Positions 24,821 to 33,979 of a DNA stretch of 64,000 bases are shown piece after piece (position 1 is the stretch's first letter; each line of letters starts with the position of its first letter). The notes below the pieces were generated by a model. That model worked only from the letters and a program-made list of their open reading frames with translations. It did not search any database and was not told the origin of the DNA. Made by a program: the position numbers and the translations under genes. This stretch comes from Gammaproteobacteria bacterium 50_400_T64 (GTDB lineage: Bacteria; Pseudomonadota; Gammaproteobacteria; Pseudomonadales; Porticoccaceae). The stretch lies in the NCBI GenBank assembly GCA_002162755.1, contig MAAS01000014.1, positions 124,001-188,000 on the forward strand, in the 5' to 3' direction.

Positions 24821-24860
24821 AAAATCAAATTTTGGTCTTGATTTTAGCCCAATGAATTGG
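24821..24860. promoter_or_regulatory. Two inverted repeats in the etfBA/etfQO divergent region
   Basis: AAAATCAA (24821-24828) and TTGATTTT (24838-24845) form an 8-base inverted repeat with 9 bases between; CCAATGAATTGG (24849-24860) is a second one, 5+2+5. They lie in the middle of the only spacer between the divergent genes and so could control both. I cannot match either to a named regulator. Confidence 0.4.
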
Positions 24861-24973
24861 TCTGACAACCTGCAGAAACCCATTCGGTACAGTTTTCTCT
24901 GCTTGTAACATGGCCTTGCCTACTAACACTGGGTTAAAATGCGCGATTGTCTTTGGCTGTTTGGAGAAAAGTG

Positions 24974-26614
24974 ATGGAAAGAGAGTACATGGAATACGAC
25001 GTTGTCATTGTTGGCGCCGGCCCTGCTGGTTTATCAGCCGCCTGTCGTTTGCGCCAATTGAATCCGGAGACAACTGTCTGCGTCGTTGAAAAAGGCTCTG
25101 AAGTCGGCGCACATATTCTCTCTGGTGCGGTATTCGAACCCACCGCTCTCAACGAACTCTTCCCCGACTGGAAAGAAAAAGGTGCGCCTCTGCATACGCC
25201 AGTAGAGGGCGATGACATTTATGTTCTCACCAGTCAGGAGAAAGGCATTAAGGTGCCCAACCTCTTTGTGCCCAAAACCATGCACAACGAAGGCAACTAC
25301 ATTATTAGCCTCGGCAACCTCTGCCGTTGGTTGGCTGAACAGGCCGAAGCCCTGGGTGTTGAGATCTTCCCTGGCTTTGCCGCCGCCGAAATCGTTTATC
25401 ACGACGACGGCAGTGTAAAAGGCATTGCTACTGGCGATATGGGCATTGGCCTTAATGGCGAACAAAAAGACAGCTACATGCAAGGCATGGAGTTGCACGG
25501 TAAGTACACGTTGTTTTCTGAAGGTTGTCGCGGTAGCTTGGGTAAGCAGCTGATCGAGAAATTTGATCTTGCGGCGGGCAAAGACCCCCAGCACTACGGT
25601 ATCGGCATTAAAGAAATCTGGAAGGTCAGCGACGAGCAACACCAGCAAGGTCTAGTCGTTCACAGTGCGGGCTGGCCTTTGGACGAAAGCAAATCGGCAG
25701 GTGGTGCCTTTGTTTATCACCTGGAAGATAATCAGGTGGCCCTGGGTCTGATCACCGATCTCTCTTACTCCAACCCCCACCTCAGTCCCTTCGATGAGTT
25801 TCAGCGCTTTAAGCACCATCCCATTGTTAAGCAGTATATTGAAGGTGGAGAACGTATCGCCTATGGCGCACGGGCTCTCGCCAAGGGTGGTTTGCAGTCG
25901 CAGCCACGAATGAGTTTCGCCGGTGGCCTGTTGATCGGTGACGATGCCGGCACCATGAACTTTGCAAAAATCAAAGGCAACCACACCGCCATGAAGTCCG
26001 GCATGATTGCCGCTGAAGTGGTGACTGCTGCGTTGGGTAAAGAACAAGCCGGCACAGAGCTTACTGAGTACGCCACCGCTTATGAGAACTCATGGGCTTA
26101 TAAGGAGCTGCATGTACAGCGTAACTTTGGTCCTGCTCAGCACAAATGGGGTAATATTATCGGTTCGGCCTTTGCCTTTATCGACATCAATATTTTCAAT
26201 GGCAATCTGCCGTTTACGCTGAAAGATCCCAAGCCCGATCACGCGCAAATGAAACCAGCCAGTGAATGCAAGAAAATTGACTACCCCAAGCCCGATGGCA
26301 AACTCAGTTTTGATAAGCCTTCGTCTGTATTCCTGTCGAATACTAACCACGAAGAAGATCAGCCTTGTCATCTAAAACTCAGCGATGACACTATTCCGCT
26401 GGCCAAAAACCTACCCCTCTACGACGAGCCAGCACAGCGCTACTGTCCCGCTGGTGTTTACGAGGTGTTGGAGAACGAAGCTGGTGAAAAGACTTTCCAG
26501 ATCAACGGCCAAAACTGCGTGCACTGTAAAACCTGCGACATTAAAGACCCCGCACAAAACATTACCTGGGTAACACCCGAGGGAACAGGTGGGCCGAATT
26601 ACCCGAATATGTAA
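24974..26614 (+). CDS. Electron transfer flavoprotein-ubiquinone oxidoreductase
   Basis: 546 residues. The start is ATG at 24974 (GGAG eight bases upstream), though the GTG just before it is in frame. FAD-binding GAGPAGLSAA near residue 15 begins the N-terminal domain, the membrane/quinone-binding region is in the middle, and the [4Fe-4S] domain with Cys ligands is at the end: CPAGVYEV, then CVHCKTCDI, with PNYPNM at the C-terminus as in the family. It hands electrons from reduced ETF to the quinone pool at the inner membrane. Full length for the family. Divergent from etfBA; a terminator follows about 45 bases past the stop. Confidence 0.95.
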   Translation: MEREYMEYDVVIVGAGPAGLSAACRLRQLNPETTVCVVEKGSEVGAHILSGAVFEPTALNELFPDWKEKGAPLHTPVEGDDIYVLTSQEKGIKVPNLFVPKTMHNEGNYIISLGNLCRWLAEQAEALGVEIFPGFAAAEIVYHDDGSVKGIATGDMGIGLNGEQKDSYMQGMELHGKYTLFSEGCRGSLGKQLIEKFDLAAGKDPQHYGIGIKEIWKVSDEQHQQGLVVHSAGWPLDESKSAGGAFVYHLEDNQVALGLITDLSYSNPHLSPFDEFQRFKHHPIVKQYIEGGERIAYGARALAKGGLQSQPRMSFAGGLLIGDDAGTMNFAKIKGNHTAMKSGMIAAEVVTAALGKEQAGTELTEYATAYENSWAYKELHVQRNFGPAQHKWGNIIGSAFAFIDINIFNGNLPFTLKDPKPDHAQMKPASECKKIDYPKPDGKLSFDKPSSVFLSNTNHEEDQPCHLKLSDDTIPLAKNLPLYDEPAQRYCPAGVYEVLENEAGEKTFQINGQNCVHCKTCDIKDPAQNITWVTPEGTGGPNYPNM

Positions 26615-26657
26615 ACTGTCCAAAGTGTTGGGTAATACGACAACACCGTAAAACTAA

Positions 26658-26690
26658 ACAGGCCTCTCTATGAGGCCTGTGTAGTTTTTA
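26658..26690 (+). terminator. Terminator of the ETF-QO gene
   Basis: ACAGGCCTC (26658-26666) pairs with GAGGCCTGT (26672-26680) across a 5-base loop, followed by GTAGTTTTTA. Confidence 0.8.
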
Positions 26691-26712
26691 GCTCTACATT
26701 CAAATAATAAAA

Positions 26713-27228
26713 ATGCCAATGAATAAAATTGAAGTTTTAGAAGGCGACATCACTCAGCTTAAAGTCGCTGCCATCGTCAACGCTGCTAAAAACTCACTAC
26801 TCGGCGGTGGCGGAGTTGATGGCGCTATTCATGCCACCGCTGGGCCCGCATTACTCGAAGCCTGCAAAACATTAAACGGTTGTGACACTGGCGCTGCGAA
26901 AATCACGCCTGCGTTCAACCTGCCGGCAAAGTATGTGATTCACACTGTTGGCCCCGTTTGGCGGGGCGGACAGCATAACGAAGCTCAACTGTTGGCGGCC
27001 TGCTACCGTAATTCGCTAAACCTGGCTGTCGAACACGGACTGCGTACTATTGCCTTCCCCGCCATCAGTTGCGGGGTTTATGCTTACCCCATTAGTGAGG
27101 CCTGTGAAATTGCCGTCGCGGAGGTCAGTGATTTTCTCGCCAATAATCAAACAATCGAAAGCGTTATTTTTGCATGCTTTAATAGTGAGGTGAAAAACAC
27201 AATTATCAAACATCTTGATAAAAGATAG
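26713..27228 (+). CDS. Macrodomain ADP-ribose hydrolase, YmdB-like
   Basis: 171 residues of one macrodomain. Family motifs are all visible: [23 protein letters not shown] (ADP-ribose diphosphate loop and catalytic Asp/His region; residues about 23-45), [25 protein letters not shown], and [13 protein letters not shown] near 120. These proteins remove acetyl from O-acetyl-ADP-ribose or ADP-ribose from acidic residues and, in E. coli, also affect RNase III and biofilm. Start at 26713; the second Met two codons later is equally possible, and no clear ribosome-binding site is visible. It is convergent with the DCC-family gene with 49 bases between. Confidence 0.9.
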   Translation: MPMNKIEVLEGDITQLKVAAIVNAAKNSLLGGGGVDGAIHATAGPALLEACKTLNGCDTGAAKITPAFNLPAKYVIHTVGPVWRGGQHNEAQLLAACYRNSLNLAVEHGLRTIAFPAISCGVYAYPISEACEIAVAEVSDFLANNQTIESVIFACFNSEVKNTIIKHLDKR

Positions 27229-27277
27229 CCTCAGAATTGAGCTGTTAACGCACATTAAATTTGATATTAAGCGCTGA

Positions 27278-27715
27278 TCATTTGCGATTAACAGCGTGGT
27301 CTTTCTTTGCCGTCAGTTCAATCGCTGTTCGTCCTGACAGCCGTAAATACAAATTTCTTAGCGTCCGTAATACGGGATAGATCAAAATAGATAAAAGCCG
27401 GTAACGTAACAAACGATGAAGTAAACCATTTACCCCGCCTTTTGCAGCATGTCCCCTTGCGAGTATTGTCAGCGCTTCAGCACCTTGAAAAAACGCTTCG
27501 CCTTTAATCAGCACAATGCCGGCATTAATATCGATATTTTTATCAGCAAGTTGCGCTACAAGCTCAGGAGCACAGCGGGCATCAACTTTGTTCAATCCCG
27601 CTTGAGGATTTGGCTTCTGATCTTCGAGGGTGGCGACATAAGCCTGGCAAAAAGGACACTGGCCATCGAAGATAAGTTTCGAGTCTTCCCCTGTTCTTTC
27701 AGTTTCAGCGCCCAT
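27278..27715 (-). CDS. DCC-family (DUF393) thiol-disulfide oxidoreductase-like protein
   Basis: 145 residues. The family signature Asp-Gly-x-Cys-x-x-Cys is seen as DGQCPFC at about residues 18-24, suggesting thioredoxin-like redox chemistry, although the function of DUF393 is not settled. It follows msrA by 11 bases on the same strand and is probably co-transcribed with it, which would fit a role in redox repair. The C-terminal part (LLRYRLLSILIYPVLRTLRNLYLRLSGR) is a hydrophobic/basic helix typical of the family. Confidence 0.82.
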   Translation of the reverse strand: MGAETERTGEDSKLIFDGQCPFCQAYVATLEDQKPNPQAGLNKVDARCAPELVAQLADKNIDINAGIVLIKGEAFFQGAEALTILARGHAAKGGVNGLLHRLLRYRLLSILIYPVLRTLRNLYLRLSGRTAIELTAKKDHAVNRK

Positions 27716-27726
27716 TTATTCTGTGA

Positions 27727-28353
27727 CTAACAACTCACACCCGTACCGCGTAGTCCGCAATAACCGTTCGGTACTTTTGCCAGATATTGCTGATGGTAGT
27801 CCTCTGCATAGTAAAGCTCAGGTGCTTCACTAATTTCTGTCGTAATCGCCGACAGCCCTGCCGCTTTTAAGGCCGCCTGATATTTAACACCGCTCGCTTG
27901 CACTTCGGCCAGCTGCTCGGCCCCATAACAATAAATAGCCGAACGATATTGCGTGCCAATATCGCCGCCCTGGCGCATGCCCTGAGTGGGGTCGTGGGCC
28001 TCCCAGAATATTTTTAGAAGATCAGCGAGGCTGATAACGGCCGGATCAAAAACCACCAGCACCACTTCAGTATGCCCGGTGCCACCGCTACAAACTTCTT
28101 CATAAGCGGGGTTAGGAGTAATACCCCCAGCGTAGCCAACAGCCGTGGTGTAAACCCCTTCCTGCTGCCAAAAACGTCGCTCAGCACCCCAGAAGCAACC
28201 CATACCAAACTGCACCTGTTGCATATTTTCAGGAAAAGGCGCCTTTAACGGATGGCCGTTGACGAAGTGCGCTGCCGGCACTGGCATAATGGTGCTGCGG
28301 CCAGGCAGTGCCTGTTCTGCTGAGGGCAGAGCGCCCGTTGAATTTCCCATCAT
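27727..28353 (-). CDS. msrA: Peptide-methionine (S)-S-oxide reductase MsrA
   Basis: 208 residues from the ATG at 28353 (a GTG one codon up is also possible; AAGG-type site upstream). The catalytic motif GCFWGAE is at about residue 50, followed by TAVGYAGG and, later, [12 protein letters not shown] and the C-terminal resolving Cys region ([12 protein letters not shown]). It reduces methionine sulfoxide in proteins and free methionine. The 45-residue N-terminal extension before the core is the type found in E. coli MsrA. It is divergent from the thioesterase operon and starts a small operon with the DCC-family gene. Confidence 0.95.
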   Translation of the reverse strand: MMGNSTGALPSAEQALPGRSTIMPVPAAHFVNGHPLKAPFPENMQQVQFGMGCFWGAERRFWQQEGVYTTAVGYAGGITPNPAYEEVCSGGTGHTEVVLVVFDPAVISLADLLKIFWEAHDPTQGMRQGGDIGTQYRSAIYCYGAEQLAEVQASGVKYQAALKAAGLSAITTEISEAPELYYAEDYHQQYLAKVPNGYCGLRGTGVSC

Positions 28354-28573
28354 CACTTACCTTTGTCATGTCTCAGATTTTAATGCGTCTAAATATAGCA
28401 CTAAGCACTGATGATTGCGGCAGTTCTTAAGCCCCCCCACTACATTGAAAATTGATAGCCCTGCACCTATGATGTCCGTGCAATTAAACGCAGCGACGGG
28501 GCTCTTTTAAGCGATACAAATGAATATGCGCTAACGCCCCTGCCACTTATTACCATTATTTTACGTAGGGCTT

Positions 28574-29071
28574 ATGACCGATAAAGCATTAATGGAACGC
28601 CTCGTTCACTTTCGCTCCAAACCCGAGAATCAATCGCCTTTTGCCGTTTATATAGGTCTTAAAATCCTCGATATTGATAAAGGCGAAGCGACCGTATCTG
28701 TACCCTATGCCGAGCATCTTGCCGGTAATTCGCTGACCGGAATTCTTCACGGCGGCATTATCACTACCACGCTTGATGCGGTTTGCGGCCTCTCTGTCAT
28801 TGCGGCATTGGGCGGGCCAACTACGATAGCCACCCTGGATTTACGCATTGATTACTTGAAACCTGCCACGCCGAAAGAAGACGTCTTCGCTTACGGTCAC
28901 TGCTATAAAGTGACTCGAAATGTCTGTTTTGTCAGAGGCATTGCCTATCAGTCAGACAAATCAAAACCTATCGCCAACGCCACCGCGACATTTATGATCA
29001 CCGCCAAAGGTACCGGTAAAGAAGTACAGAAAAATGCCCAGCCCGAGCTGGCTCAGGGGGAAACGAAATAA
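28574..29071 (+). CDS. PaaI-type hotdog thioesterase, copy 1
   Basis: 165 residues with a hotdog fold. The active-site pattern HGGIITTTLDAVCG (Asp about residue 66) is that of PaaI/4HBT thioesterases, which hydrolyse acyl-CoA or aryl-CoA. Strand ATLDLRIDYLKPA and the C-terminal strand SKPIANATATFMIT match. Its stop overlaps the start of a second hotdog gene (TAATG), so the two are co-translated. They may form a heteromer, since double-hotdog or mixed assemblies are common, and may release free acids from CoA esters made in a catabolic route. Substrate unknown. Confidence 0.87.
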   Translation: MTDKALMERLVHFRSKPENQSPFAVYIGLKILDIDKGEATVSVPYAEHLAGNSLTGILHGGIITTTLDAVCGLSVIAALGGPTTIATLDLRIDYLKPATPKEDVFAYGHCYKVTRNVCFVRGIAYQSDKSKPIANATATFMITAKGTGKEVQKNAQPELAQGETK

Positions 29072-29502
29072 TGAGTTTTATGGAGCTAATTAAACGGGCA
29101 AAAGAAAATCAGGATTTTTCTATTCTTTCCGAAAACATCCCTTATATGAAGGCCCTTGGCATTAACGTGCATCAATACGGCGGCCTGCTCATCACCACAT
29201 TAAAGGCGAATCCTCAGCTTGCGGGTAATCCCTGGATTCCCGCCCTACACGGAGGCAATATCGGCGGCTTACTGGAAATGGCAGCAATTGTTCAGCTGGC
29301 CCACGATCAGGAAAGTGATGACTTGCCCCGTACCATTAATATCACCGTGGAATACTTGCGCACCGGCTTTATTAAAGACCTGCACGCCAAAGCACTGGTC
29401 ACCAAGCGGGGCCGTCGGGTCGCCAACGTGCAGGTGCAGTGCTGGCAGGATGATCCGGGCAAACCCGTTGCCTCCATGCATGGTCATTTTCTAATGAGCT
29501 AA
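29071..29502 (+). CDS. PaaI-type hotdog thioesterase, copy 2
   Basis: 143 residues. Hotdog pattern HGGNIGGLLEMAAIVQLA: a Glu stands where copy 1 has Asp, a known alternative in 4HBT enzymes. The long strands TINITVEYLRTGFIKDLHAKALVTKRGRRVANVQVQCWQ are typical. It is only distantly related to copy 1, so the pair is not a recent duplication. Its start overlaps the stop of copy 1. The next genes are three alpha/beta hydrolases on the same strand, the first about 93 bases on, all likely part of one catabolic unit. Confidence 0.87.
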   Translation: MSFMELIKRAKENQDFSILSENIPYMKALGINVHQYGGLLITTLKANPQLAGNPWIPALHGGNIGGLLEMAAIVQLAHDQESDDLPRTINITVEYLRTGFIKDLHAKALVTKRGRRVANVQVQCWQDDPGKPVASMHGHFLMS

Positions 29503-29595
29503 GGAAACGTTTAATAAAATCCAGAACACAGATATCAACAAAATCAATTAATTAATTAAAAATAAAACTCATCGTAATAACAACAGGGATACCCC

Positions 29596-30537
29596 ATGGC
29601 ATTAAATATTCAGGCTGCAGAACTCCTCAAACGCGCCGCAGAAAGTGGCACACCCGGTCTTGGTGAAGGCACACCCGAAGAAGGTCGCGCGATTTTTGCC
29701 GCCACCACCCAGCTGCTGGGCCTGCCCGCCCCCGAGGTGAAAGAAACGAAAGAAATACAAATCAGCGGCCCCAATGGGGACATTCGTACCCTGGTGATCA
29801 CACCCAAAGGTGTTGAAACGAAAAACCTGCCTGTCTTTATTTACTACCACGGTGGTGGCTGGGTCATCGGTAGCCCAGAGACCCATTACGAAGAATGCTG
29901 CCACTATGCCAACGAAGCACAGTGCATCGTTATCGTTCCCGACTATCGCCTCGCCCCAGAGCACCCCTTCCCCGCCGCACCGGAAGATTGTTACGCGGTT
30001 TTACAGTGGGCGGCCGACAATGCGGAAAATATCGGTGCTGACAAATCCCGTATTGCGATCGGTGGCGATAGTGCCGGTGGCAACCTTGCCGCTGTCGTTG
30101 CGCAAATGACCCAACAACGCAGTGGCCCTGAACTGACCCTGCAATTACTGATCTACCCCGCCACACGTATGGGCGCAGAAACCCAGTCGTACAAAGATTT
30201 TGATGACGGCTACTTTCTTACCGCCAAAGCCATGAACTGGTTTTTCGATCATTATTTGAAGCAAGCGGAAGACTGGGACAACCTGCTGGCCTCACCCTTG
30301 CTTAACGATGATCTTGCAGGACTGGCACCGGCTTATGTCATGACGGCAGGCTTTGATCCCTTGCGCGATGAGGGCCGCGCCTATGCGGACAAATTAAAAG
30401 CCGCTGGCGTACCTGTCGAATACGTTTGTTACGAAGGACAAATCCACGGTTTTGCCTCAATGGCCGGTGCATTGGATGAAGCCCGCAGTTTTTTAGATGA
30501 AGCCGTTAGCGTGTTACGCAAAGCCTTTAACAAGTAA
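29596..30537 (+). CDS. Alpha/beta hydrolase, hormone-sensitive-lipase type, copy 1
   Basis: 313 residues. Oxyanion motif HGGGW (about residue 85), nucleophile elbow GDSAGG (about 156-161), acid in GFDPLRDEG and His in IHGFAS near residue 285 complete the triad of HSL-type (bacterial family IV) esterases. It hydrolyses short- to medium-chain esters, and no signal peptide is present, so it acts in the cytoplasm. It is the first of three such genes on the same strand in a row; its N-terminal cap differs from the other two (which share more with each other), so it is the oldest branch. Ester products of the Baeyer-Villiger enzymes are plausible substrates. Confidence 0.9.
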   Translation: MALNIQAAELLKRAAESGTPGLGEGTPEEGRAIFAATTQLLGLPAPEVKETKEIQISGPNGDIRTLVITPKGVETKNLPVFIYYHGGGWVIGSPETHYEECCHYANEAQCIVIVPDYRLAPEHPFPAAPEDCYAVLQWAADNAENIGADKSRIAIGGDSAGGNLAAVVAQMTQQRSGPELTLQLLIYPATRMGAETQSYKDFDDGYFLTAKAMNWFFDHYLKQAEDWDNLLASPLLNDDLAGLAPAYVMTAGFDPLRDEGRAYADKLKAAGVPVEYVCYEGQIHGFASMAGALDEARSFLDEAVSVLRKAFNK

Positions 30538-30612
30538 GGCATACAAACGTAGTGCAACTTATTGAAACAATGTACAACTCATAAAATTTAAAACTATTGG
30601 AGTGATAACGCT

Positions 30613-31503
30613 ATGTCGCAGGCACAACTCGACAAACTTCTGAACATATTTGAAAAAATGCCGACTCTCGGCTCCCTGTCTCTCGAAGAAGAAAGACGTA
30701 ATCTCGACGAAGGTGGCGCACGCTTTTTAGTGCCCGAGGATGTCACCCAGGAAGTGGTCGATGCCGACGGTGTGCCCGCTGAGTTTCTGGTTGCTCCCGG
30801 TGCCGCCGATGATCGTGTCGTGCTCTACCTTCACGGTGGCGGCTATGTGATTGGTTCCATCAAAAGCCATCGCTATTTAATGCAGAATATATCGCGCTTT
30901 TCCGGTGCCAAAACCCTCGGTCTCGATTATCGCCTGGCCCCTGAAAGCCCCTTCCCCGCCGCTGTTGAAGATGCCACTACAGCTTACTGCTGGTTGCTGT
31001 CCCAGGGCTATAAAGGTAAAAACATTGCCATTGCCGGTGACTCTGCTGGTGGCGGCCTAACTCTAGCGACATTGGTTAATTTGCGTGACAAAGGCATAGC
31101 GCTACCCGCTGCTGGCGTACTGATTTCCCCCTGGGCTGACCTCACTGGCGAAGCGGCTTCGGTTAAAGCCCGCGCCGACATCGACCCCATGGTAAAACCT
31201 GAAGGTTTGTATTCTCTGGGTGATAAATACCTCGACGGTACTGATGCGAAAACGCCACTGGCATCGCCGGTATTTGCCGATATGGCAGGCCTACCGCCAC
31301 TGTGTGTTCATGTGGGTGGCAAAGAAATTCTTTATGACGATGCCATTACCATTACTGATAAAGCCCGTGCAGCGGGTGTTGACGTTGAATTGCTCGATGA
31401 GCCAGAGCTGTTTCATGTTTGGCACGCCTTTGCCCCGATGCTTGAAGAAGGGCAGCAAGCGGTCGAAAAAATTGGAGCCTTTTTACAGAAACAATTCAAA
31501 TAA
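30613..31503 (+). CDS. Alpha/beta hydrolase, hormone-sensitive-lipase type, copy 2
   Basis: 296 residues. HGGGYVIGS (about 75-83), GDSAGGGLTL (about 143) and a C-terminal FHVWHAFAP with the catalytic His. The acid residue is probably in VGGKEILYDDAI. The start is ATG with GGAG about 10 bases upstream. About 75 bases separate it from copy 1 and 17 from copy 3. Copies 2 and 3 share the run LDYRLAPE, ISPW, D-x-DPMV and VHVWH/FHVWH and are recent paralogues, whose tandem position suggests that they were duplicated in place. Cytoplasmic esterase; substrate unknown. Confidence 0.9.
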   Translation: MSQAQLDKLLNIFEKMPTLGSLSLEEERRNLDEGGARFLVPEDVTQEVVDADGVPAEFLVAPGAADDRVVLYLHGGGYVIGSIKSHRYLMQNISRFSGAKTLGLDYRLAPESPFPAAVEDATTAYCWLLSQGYKGKNIAIAGDSAGGGLTLATLVNLRDKGIALPAAGVLISPWADLTGEAASVKARADIDPMVKPEGLYSLGDKYLDGTDAKTPLASPVFADMAGLPPLCVHVGGKEILYDDAITITDKARAAGVDVELLDEPELFHVWHAFAPMLEEGQQAVEKIGAFLQKQFK

Positions 31504-31520
31504 AAATAAGGATAAAACGA

Positions 31521-32432
31521 ATGGCGAGCCCCGAGAGTAAAAAGCTACTTGAACTGCTGTGGAAGAACTACCCCGGCCCCTCAAATTACGAGATGATGAA
31601 AGATAAAGTCGATAAAATGCGCGCTAATTTTGTCAAAGCCACGGCAAATTTCGCCACACCCGCTAGCGATGTCACGGTCACCACAGTTGATATCGATGGT
31701 ACTGCTGCCGAGTGGCTTGATGCCCCCGGTGTTGCTACCGACCGCGTTCTTTTATACCTCCACGGTGGTGGTTATGTCATTGGCTCGATTGCCACACACC
31801 GGGGTTTAACCGCATCGCTATCGAAGGCCGCCAACTGCCGTGTACTCTCTCTTGATTACCGACTAGCACCAGAGCACGTCTACCCCGCCGCTGTGGAAGA
31901 TGCCACAAAGGCCTATCGCTGGTTGCTCAGCCAAGGCATCGCCGCGGATAAAATCACCATCGCTGGCGACTCTGCGGGCGGTGGTTTAACGCTGGCCACA
32001 CTTGTTGCCCTACGCGATGCGGGTGACACACTACCTGCTGCAGCTATCCCCATTTCACCCTGGACCGATATGGAAGGTACGGGTGAATCGATGAAAACAA
32101 AAGTCGACCTTGACCCCATGGTTGAACCCGGCGGTTTGATGGGTATGGGCCAAATTTACATGGGCGGCGGTGATCCGAAACAGCCGACAGCCTCTCCTTT
32201 GTATGCGGATTACAAGGGATTGCCACCCTTGTTGATCCAGGTCGGTGATCTCGAAACTCTGCTCGATGACGCCACCCGCGTTGCGGCAAGTGCTGAAGCC
32301 GCAGGTGTCGATACCACACTAGAGGTTTGGCCAGATATGGTTCACGTCTGGCATTTATTCGCACCCATGGTGCCTGAAGGTCGCGAAGCCATTGCACGAA
32401 TTGGCCAGTTTATTCAGGAGCAAACGGCTTAG
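31521..32432 (+). CDS. Alpha/beta hydrolase, hormone-sensitive-lipase type, copy 3
   Basis: 303 residues. HGGGYVIGS, GDSAGGGLTL, GDLETLLDD (acid) and VHVWHLFAP (His) complete the HSL-type catalytic set. AAGGATAA precedes its ATG. It follows copy 2 by 17 bases, and a strong terminator comes within 75 bases, so it is the last gene of the unit that starts with the hotdog pair. The C-terminal part is the region most different from copy 2, probably the acyl-pocket side. No signal peptide. Confidence 0.9.
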   Translation: MASPESKKLLELLWKNYPGPSNYEMMKDKVDKMRANFVKATANFATPASDVTVTTVDIDGTAAEWLDAPGVATDRVLLYLHGGGYVIGSIATHRGLTASLSKAANCRVLSLDYRLAPEHVYPAAVEDATKAYRWLLSQGIAADKITIAGDSAGGGLTLATLVALRDAGDTLPAAAIPISPWTDMEGTGESMKTKVDLDPMVEPGGLMGMGQIYMGGGDPKQPTASPLYADYKGLPPLLIQVGDLETLLDDATRVAASAEAAGVDTTLEVWPDMVHVWHLFAPMVPEGREAIARIGQFIQEQTA

Positions 32433-32470
32433 CACACAAATACTCCAATAACGTTTTATTGCACACTTAA

Positions 32471-32505
32471 GCCCCGTCGCTGTCATTACAACGACGGGGC
32501 TTTTT
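32471..32505 (+). terminator. Terminator of the hydrolase operon
   Basis: GCCCCGTCG (32471-32479) pairs with CGACGGGGC (32492-32500) across a 12-base loop, then TTTTT. Confidence 0.93.
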
Positions 32506-32632
32506 AATTATCTCGCCGGAGAAATCACCGATGATGCATATCTAATCTTCTTGCAATTTTAGTCTCGATCATTTCAACTGATAGTCGTATAAAAATTATA
32601 AATAATAATTCTATCTCTTGAGGTTACTGAAC

Positions 32633-33772
32633 ATGAAAGCACCCGTTGTTTCAGCTGATTCACATATTGTCGAACCCCCCGAGGCCTACTCCGAACATAT
32701 CGACCCCAAATACCGCGATCGCGTGCCGCGCATTGTGGATGATGGCAAGGGTGGCGACGGCTACTTGTGGGAAGGTATTAAACGCCCACTGGATTTAGGC
32801 TTAATGTCTGCCGCCGGTATTCCCGCCGAAATCATGCCCAAAGAAGGTCCCAACCGACGCTTTTACGATATGCACCGCAGTGGCTGGGATCCTAAGTTTC
32901 GTGTCGCCGATCAAGAGCAGGATGGCGTTGATGCGGAAATCATTTATGCCTCCGTCGGCATGGTGCTGTGCAATGCTAAAGACCCTCTCTATAAAGACGC
33001 CCTCTTTCGTTCCTACAATCGCTGGCTAGAAGCCTATGTCGGTGAAGTGCCTGATCGACTGTTTGGTCTAGGCCAAACCGCTATTCTCAGCGTTGATTCT
33101 GCCATTGAAGATTTCCGCCGTATTAAAGCGGCGGGCTTTGTTGGTGTAATGATGCCGGGCATGCCCATTGAAGAAGATTACGATCACCCCATGTACGACG
33201 CTCTGTGGGAGTGCGCCGTTGACCTGGAGCTGCCGATTTGTTTCCACATCCTCACCTCCAAAGAAAGTGCGGCCAGTATCAGTCAATATCGCGGCCATAA
33301 ATTGAATGGCTTTATGAAATTGATCCGCGCCATTCAGGATTTAATCGGTCTGTTCACCCTGGGCGGTGTTTTTGAACGCCACCCCAAACTCCGCTTCGTC
33401 GGTGCCGAAGGCGATGCCGGCTGGCTGCCCCACTACATGGCGCGCATGGATCACGCGATGACTCGCCACGGCTACGGCAAAAATGGCCCTCTACTGCCCC
33501 GCCTGCCCAGTGAATATATTCGTGAAAATGTCTGGCTTACCTTTCAGGACGACTGGGAAGCCTTTGGTTGCTCGCACCGCATGAACCCTGAACGCCTGCT
33601 GTGGGCCAATGATTTCCCCCATAGTGACTCGACCTGGCCTGATTCTATGGCTTTGGTCGACATGCATGCGGAGACTGTTACGCAGGAAGTGAAAGAGCAA
33701 ATCCTTGGTCTTAATTGCGTTAATTTATTTAATTTACCACTGGGTGCGAATGCACCAGCGAAACCTGCTTAA
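32633..33772 (+). CDS. Amidohydrolase_2-family (ACMSD-like) metal-dependent hydrolase or decarboxylase
   Basis: 379 residues from the ATG at 32633, which has TGAGG nine bases upstream; an in-frame codon 15 bases earlier has none. The fold is a metal-dependent TIM barrel of the Amidohydrolase_2 group: SADSHIVEPPE near the N-terminus, the central His in LPICFHILTS, and the C-terminal Asp in WANDFPHSDST. Members include 2-amino-3-carboxymuconate-6-semialdehyde decarboxylase and several hydrolases in degradation of aromatic, steroid and terpenoid compounds. It sits between the hydrolase operon and aqpZ, each separated by a terminator. Substrate unknown; decarboxylation or C-C hydrolysis of a ring-cleavage product is the best guess. 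Confidence 0.85.
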   Translation: MKAPVVSADSHIVEPPEAYSEHIDPKYRDRVPRIVDDGKGGDGYLWEGIKRPLDLGLMSAAGIPAEIMPKEGPNRRFYDMHRSGWDPKFRVADQEQDGVDAEIIYASVGMVLCNAKDPLYKDALFRSYNRWLEAYVGEVPDRLFGLGQTAILSVDSAIEDFRRIKAAGFVGVMMPGMPIEEDYDHPMYDALWECAVDLELPICFHILTSKESAASISQYRGHKLNGFMKLIRAIQDLIGLFTLGGVFERHPKLRFVGAEGDAGWLPHYMARMDHAMTRHGYGKNGPLLPRLPSEYIRENVWLTFQDDWEAFGCSHRMNPERLLWANDFPHSDSTWPDSMALVDMHAETVTQEVKEQILGLNCVNLFNLPLGANAPAKPA

Positions 33773-33803
33773 TACCCTGGCAAAGCAATAAATCTGAAGT
33801 AGA

Positions 33804-33837
33804 AAAAGGGTACGTAAATATTCTACGTGCCCTTTTT
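33804..33837 (+). terminator. Terminator of the amidohydrolase gene
   Basis: AAAAGGGTACGTA (33804-33816) pairs with TACGTGCCCTTTT (33824-33836, one G-T mismatch) across 7 bases, ending in T-rich sequence. Confidence 0.85.
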
Positions 33838-33979
33838 ATTTTGCAGAGTTAATAAACGTACCAACTAGCGAGTGCATTTTTAAAAACACAAAAGGTTTAT
33901 GCACGTTCATGTGGTAATTTTACCGCACATATTAGATTTACAATTAGACGGAATTTATATTTACAAAGGGATAAAAATT

